Source of the DNA: Sphingomonas aracearum | GTDB lineage: Bacteria; Pseudomonadota; Alphaproteobacteria; Sphingomonadales; Sphingomonadaceae | DNA: 64,000 nt | Assembly: GCF_003345355.1 (NCBI RefSeq) | Contig: NZ_QQNB01000003.1 | Location: forward strand, 62,001-126,000 | Direction of reading: 5' to 3' | Shown here: positions 61,071 through 64,000 of the stretch, one piece after another | Position numbering within the stretch: position 1 is the stretch's first letter | Layout of the letters: each line of letters opens with the position of its first letter | Made by a program: the position numbers and the translations under genes | The notes under the pieces: model-generated | Seen by the model: the letters and a program-made list of their open reading frames with translations, nothing else | What the model was told of the DNA's origin: nothing | Databases searched by the model: none

Positions 61071-62639
61071 ATGTCCGACACCGATCTTCACACAGCCGCA
61101 ATGGAATCCAAGGCCTGGCCGTTCGAGGAAGCGCGCAAGCTCCTCAAGCGCTATCCGGCAGGGAAACCGGACGCGCCGGTGCTGTTCGAAACCGGCTACG
61201 GCCCGTCGGGCCTGCCGCATATCGGCACGTTCAACGAAGTGCTGCGCACCACCATGGTGCGCCATGCCTATGAAACGCTGACCGGCGCCGCCACCCGCCT
61301 CGTCGCGTTCAGCGACGACATGGACGGCCTCCGCAAGGTGCCGGACAACGTGCCGAACGGCGACATGCTGCGCGAGCATCTCGGCAAGCCGCTGACCCGC
61401 ATCCCCGATCCGTTCGGCACCCACGAAAGCTTTGCCGCGCACAACAACGCGCTGCTGCGGCAATTCCTCGACCGCTACGGCTTCGAGTACGAGTTCGTCT
61501 CGGCGAGCGACTATTATAACGGCGGCAGGTTCGACGCGGCGCTCGCCAACGTGCTGCGCCGCTTCAACGAGGTCATGGCGATCATGCTGCCGACGCTGCG
61601 CGCCGAGCGGCAGGCGACCTATTCGCCGGTGCTGCCGGTCAGCCCGAAGAGCGGCATCGTGCTCCAGGTGCCCGTGGAGGTGCTCGATGCGGAAACCGGC
61701 ACCATCGCGTTCGAGGACGAGGGCGAGCGCATCGAGCAGACGGTGTTCGGCGGCCGGGCCAAGCTGCAGTGGAAGGTCGACTGGGCGATGCGCTGGGTCG
61801 CGCTGGGCGTCGATTACGAGATGGCGGGCAAGGACCTGATCGATTCGGTGGTGCAGTCCGGCAAGATCGCCCGCGCGCTGGGCGGCCGCCCGCCGGAAGG
61901 CTTCAACTACGAAATGTTCCTGGACGAGCGCGGCGAGAAGATCTCCAAGTCCAAGGGCAACGGCCTCTCCATCGAGCAATGGCTGACCTATGGGCCGGAA
62001 GAGAGCCTGGCCTTCTACATCTATCGCGAGCCGAAAAAGGCCAAGTCGCTGCACCTGGGCCTGATCCCGCGCGCGATCGACGACTACTGGAAGGCGGTGG
62101 CGGATTATTCCGGCCAGACGCTGCCGCAGCGGCTCGCCAACCCGGTGCACCATGTTCACAACGGCGCGGTGCCGGCGGAGGTGCCGCCGGTGTCCTTCTC
62201 GCTGCTGCTCAACCTGGTCGGCGTGCTGGGCGCGGAGGCGAGCGAGGAGCAGGTGCGCGGCTATCTCGCGCGCTACCTGCCCGATGCGGCCGATCATCCG
62301 GCGCTGGCGGATCTGGTGCGCTTCGCCATCGCTTTCACCCGCGACGTGGCCGACAAGCCGGTGCGCCGCGCACCCGATGCCGCGGAAGCCGGGGCGCTGC
62401 GCGACCTCGATGCGCAACTCGCCGCGCAATCCGCGGGCGTGAGCGCCGAGGACCTGCAGAACATCGTCTACGAGATCGGCAAGGCGCGCTTCGGCAAGGA
62501 GGCGCTGCGCAGCTGGTTCAAGACGCTGTACGAGACGTTGCTCGGCTCCGAACAGGGGCCGCGCATGGGCAGCTTCATCGCGCTCTACGGGGTGGAGAAC
62601 ACGCGGCGGCTGATCGCGGAGGCGCTGGCGCGGGCCTGA
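61071..62639 (+). CDS. lysS: Lysine--tRNA ligase, class I
   Basis: 522 residues, the archaeal-type class I LysRS: APVLFETGYGPSGLPHIGTFNEVLRT carries the HIGH-type motif (HIGT), and KISKSKGNGLSIEQWL is the KMSKS loop. Alphaproteobacteria commonly use this form instead of class II LysRS. ATG 61071 begins MSDTDLHTAAME; the long upstream frame is not conserved. The HMCES-like gene starts 1 bp after the stop. Confidence 0.95.
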   Translation: MSDTDLHTAAMESKAWPFEEARKLLKRYPAGKPDAPVLFETGYGPSGLPHIGTFNEVLRTTMVRHAYETLTGAATRLVAFSDDMDGLRKVPDNVPNGDMLREHLGKPLTRIPDPFGTHESFAAHNNALLRQFLDRYGFEYEFVSASDYYNGGRFDAALANVLRRFNEVMAIMLPTLRAERQATYSPVLPVSPKSGIVLQVPVEVLDAETGTIAFEDEGERIEQTVFGGRAKLQWKVDWAMRWVALGVDYEMAGKDLIDSVVQSGKIARALGGRPPEGFNYEMFLDERGEKISKSKGNGLSIEQWLTYGPEESLAFYIYREPKKAKSLHLGLIPRAIDDYWKAVADYSGQTLPQRLANPVHHVHNGAVPAEVPPVSFSLLLNLVGVLGAEASEEQVRGYLARYLPDAADHPALADLVRFAIAFTRDVADKPVRRAPDAAEAGALRDLDAQLAAQSAGVSAEDLQNIVYEIGKARFGKEALRSWFKTLYETLLGSEQGPRMGSFIALYGVENTRRLIAEALARA

Positions 62640-62640
62640 C

Positions 62641-63222
62641 ATGTGCAACGAGGCAGCCCGCCGCATCGCGCTTGGACAGTTGCGCGATGACTGGTCGGAG
62701 ACGGGCATCCCGCTCGTCTTTCCGGAAGGCGCGCCCAACATGGCCCCGCTGGACAGCTTCCGCATCACCGATCCCACGGTGATCGTCCGCGCGCACGACG
62801 AGGGCGCGGCGCTCGTCACCCGGCGGTGGAGCTGGCCGGGGGCGGGCGGGCGCCCGGTGTACAATTTCCGATCGGACGGCCGCGACCTCGTCCAGGGCCG
62901 CTGCCTGATCCCGGTGGACGCGTTCTTCGAGTTCACCACGCCCGCCGATCCGACGCGGAAGCGCAAGGACAAGTGGAGCTTCCGCCTGCGCGACCATTCC
63001 TGGTTCTGCATTGCCGGCCTGTGGCGCAGCAACCCGGCGGTGGGTGAGGCGTTCACCATGCTCACCTGCCCGCCCGGGCCGGACATCGCGCCCTATCACT
63101 CGCGTCAGGTGGTGGTGCTCGGCCGCGAGCATTGGGCCGACTGGCTCGATCCCGCGGTGCCGTCCGCCGAGCTGTGCCGTCCGTTGCCCGAGGGCAGCCT
63201 CATCGTGGAGCCCCTGTCCTGA
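62641..63222 (+). CDS. HMCES/YedK-like DNA-protein crosslink protein (SRAP), variant
   Basis: 193 residues. It begins MCNEAARR, so Cys2, which becomes the N-terminal catalytic cysteine after Met removal, is present. However the usual MCGRF is altered and the NARAE motif reads NFRSD. The CLIPVDAFFEF segment corresponds to CLxPxxGFYEW and the late histidine region is YHSRQVV. SRAP proteins trap abasic sites in single-stranded DNA. Changes at the second catalytic motif suggest altered activity. It follows lysS by 1 bp. Confidence 0.8.
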   Translation: MCNEAARRIALGQLRDDWSETGIPLVFPEGAPNMAPLDSFRITDPTVIVRAHDEGAALVTRRWSWPGAGGRPVYNFRSDGRDLVQGRCLIPVDAFFEFTTPADPTRKRKDKWSFRLRDHSWFCIAGLWRSNPAVGEAFTMLTCPPGPDIAPYHSRQVVVLGREHWADWLDPAVPSAELCRPLPEGSLIVEPLS

Positions 63223-63245
63223 ACGTCAGCGATCTGAAGCCCGCC

Positions 63246-64000
63246 GTGCGAAAGCCGCTCAGCGTCCTGCGCGCCTTTCTGAAGAGCGAGGCGTCGGGCG
63301 GCATCGTCCTGATCGTCGCTGCGCTGCTCGCGCTGCTCGTCGCCAACTCCTCGCTTGCCGGATCCTACGAGCACCTCCTCCATGCCGAAACCGGTCCGAT
63401 GCTCGCCCCCGCGCTGGGGCCGATGACCGTGCACCTGTGGATCAACGACGGGCTGATGGCGGTGTTCTTCCTGCTCGTCGGCCTGGAGATCAAGCGCGAG
63501 CTGGTGGATGGTGCGCTGACCCGTCCGGCGGACCGCACGCTGCCGGTGATCGCCGCGGCGGGCGGCATGATCGCGCCGGCGCTGGTCTTTCTCGCCATCG
63601 CCGGGGACACGGCGGGGCTGGCGCGCGGCTGGGCGATCCCGGCCGCCACCGACATCGCCTTTGCCGTGGGGGTCATGGCGCTGCTCGGCAAGCGGGTGCC
63701 TGCTTCGCTCAAGCTGTTCCTGACGACGGTGGCCATCGTCGACGACATGGGCGCGGTGGCGATCATCGCGCTTGCCTATTCGGGCGGGCTGGACCTCGGC
63801 GCGCTGGCGGCGGCCGCCGGCGTGCTCGCGGCGATGATCGCGCTGGGCCGGCGCAAGGTGATGGCCGTGTCGCCCTACCTGCTGCTGAGCGTGCTGTTGT
63901 GGTTCCTGGTGCTGCGATCGGGCGTGCATGCAACGGTGGCCGGCGTGCTCGCCGCCAGCGCCTTTCCGGTGCACCGGTCGCCCGGCGCGCCGGACCATGT
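63246..64000 (+). CDS. nhaA: Na+/H+ antiporter NhaA, N-terminal part (3' end outside window)
   Basis: The frame is open to the right edge with NhaA features: RKPLSVLRAFLKSEASGGIVLIVAALLALLVANSSLA, INDGLMAVFFLLVGLEIKREL, IPAATDIAFAVGVMALLGKRVP and FLTTVAIVDDMGAVAIIALAY. The last includes the two adjacent aspartates that bind Na+ or H+. It exchanges sodium for protons to hold pH and sodium. GTG 63246 is the likely start, 23 bp after the previous stop. Confidence 0.88.
   Translation, partial: MRKPLSVLRAFLKSEASGGIVLIVAALLALLVANSSLAGSYEHLLHAETGPMLAPALGPMTVHLWINDGLMAVFFLLVGLEIKRELVDGALTRPADRTLPVIAAAGGMIAPALVFLAIAGDTAGLARGWAIPAATDIAFAVGVMALLGKRVPASLKLFLTTVAIVDDMGAVAIIALAYSGGLDLGALAAAAGVLAAMIALGRRKVMAVSPYLLLSVLLWFLVLRSGVHATVAGVLAASAFPVHRSPGAPDH

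Noticed and set aside
60108-63086. 992-codon minus-strand frame upstream of the bestrophin gene
   Set aside because: Only the last 297 codons match a family; the remainder is antisense to lysS and the HMCES-like gene, so the start was set at 61001.
1-64000. CRISPR array, tRNA, rRNA or prophage
   Set aside because: No regularly spaced direct repeats, no tRNA-like cloverleaf with conserved TTCRA arm and no phage structural genes were recognised on reading through both strands.

Overview
The window is one continuous, GC-rich stretch of an alphaproteobacterial chromosome, most likely a Sphingomonas or close relative in the Sphingomonadaceae. The evidence is the set of lineage markers: GapR, MmcB, class I lysyl-tRNA synthetase, HemJ, a cysteine-free L36, DUF1491, DUF6489, and an origin flanked by hemE and a DUF299 kinase as in Caulobacter and Rickettsia. 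I found no rRNA, tRNA, CRISPR array, prophage or transposase gene. It is mostly core genome, with several repeat or mobile palindromic elements.

Layout. 1-10.1 kb: the end of a phosphohexomutase gene, a PH-domain protein, an AroE paralogue, a DnaQ-fold exonuclease, a nested palindromic MITE-like element (2601-2868), a three-gene sensory cluster (CHASE3 kinase, response regulator, REC-HisKA_2 hybrid), then an exported methyltransferase-like protein, an M14 peptidase, a lipoprotein, L36 and a HAD hydrolase. 10.1-18.5 kb: pyruvate kinase, DUF1244, GapR, DUF1294, a phosphatase, a TonB_C-like protein, a HerA-type ATPase, then yebC-ruvC-ruvA and an orphan ParA. 18.5-25 kb (minus strand): mmcB, a cell-wall hydrolase, hpf-ptsN-DUF1491 and the overlapping run PpsR-maf-aroE-coaE-dnaQ.

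Replication origin and segregation. Around 24.98-25.26 kb lies a likely oriC: a perfect DnaA box plus degenerate ones, three GANTC methylation sites and an AT-rich tract. Gene orientation flips there. To its right run hemE-hemJ-rho, a TerC protein, then mnmE-mnmG-rsmG-parA-parB with two identical parS palindromes (31586 and 33991). 35.7-38 kb is an OpuC-type osmolyte transporter whose permease and binding protein are fused.

38-46.6 kb holds an SPFH/ribbon-helix-helix/small membrane protein operon, the ohrR/ohr peroxide pair with palindromic operators, the full ybgC-tolQRAB-pal envelope operon (without ruvB), and a small XRE-regulated operon with twin operators. 46.8-53.7 kb holds a nitronate monooxygenase, betaine-lipid genes btaBA behind a four-unit Pho-box-like array, rpiB-glyA, nrdR, and a GIY-YIG/TrmJ fusion whose linker is encoded by a 123-bp repeat. 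53.7-64 kb holds uxuA, a four-PAS chemoreceptor, SixA, a DinG-like helicase, a bestrophin, class I LysRS, an HMCES-like protein and the start of nhaA.

The largest gene-free stretches are the MITE-like interval (about 300 bp), the origin (277 bp), 46576-46820 (nothing recognisable) and 9896-10117 (one inverted repeat). All identifications come from reading translated sequence and motifs; no database search was run.
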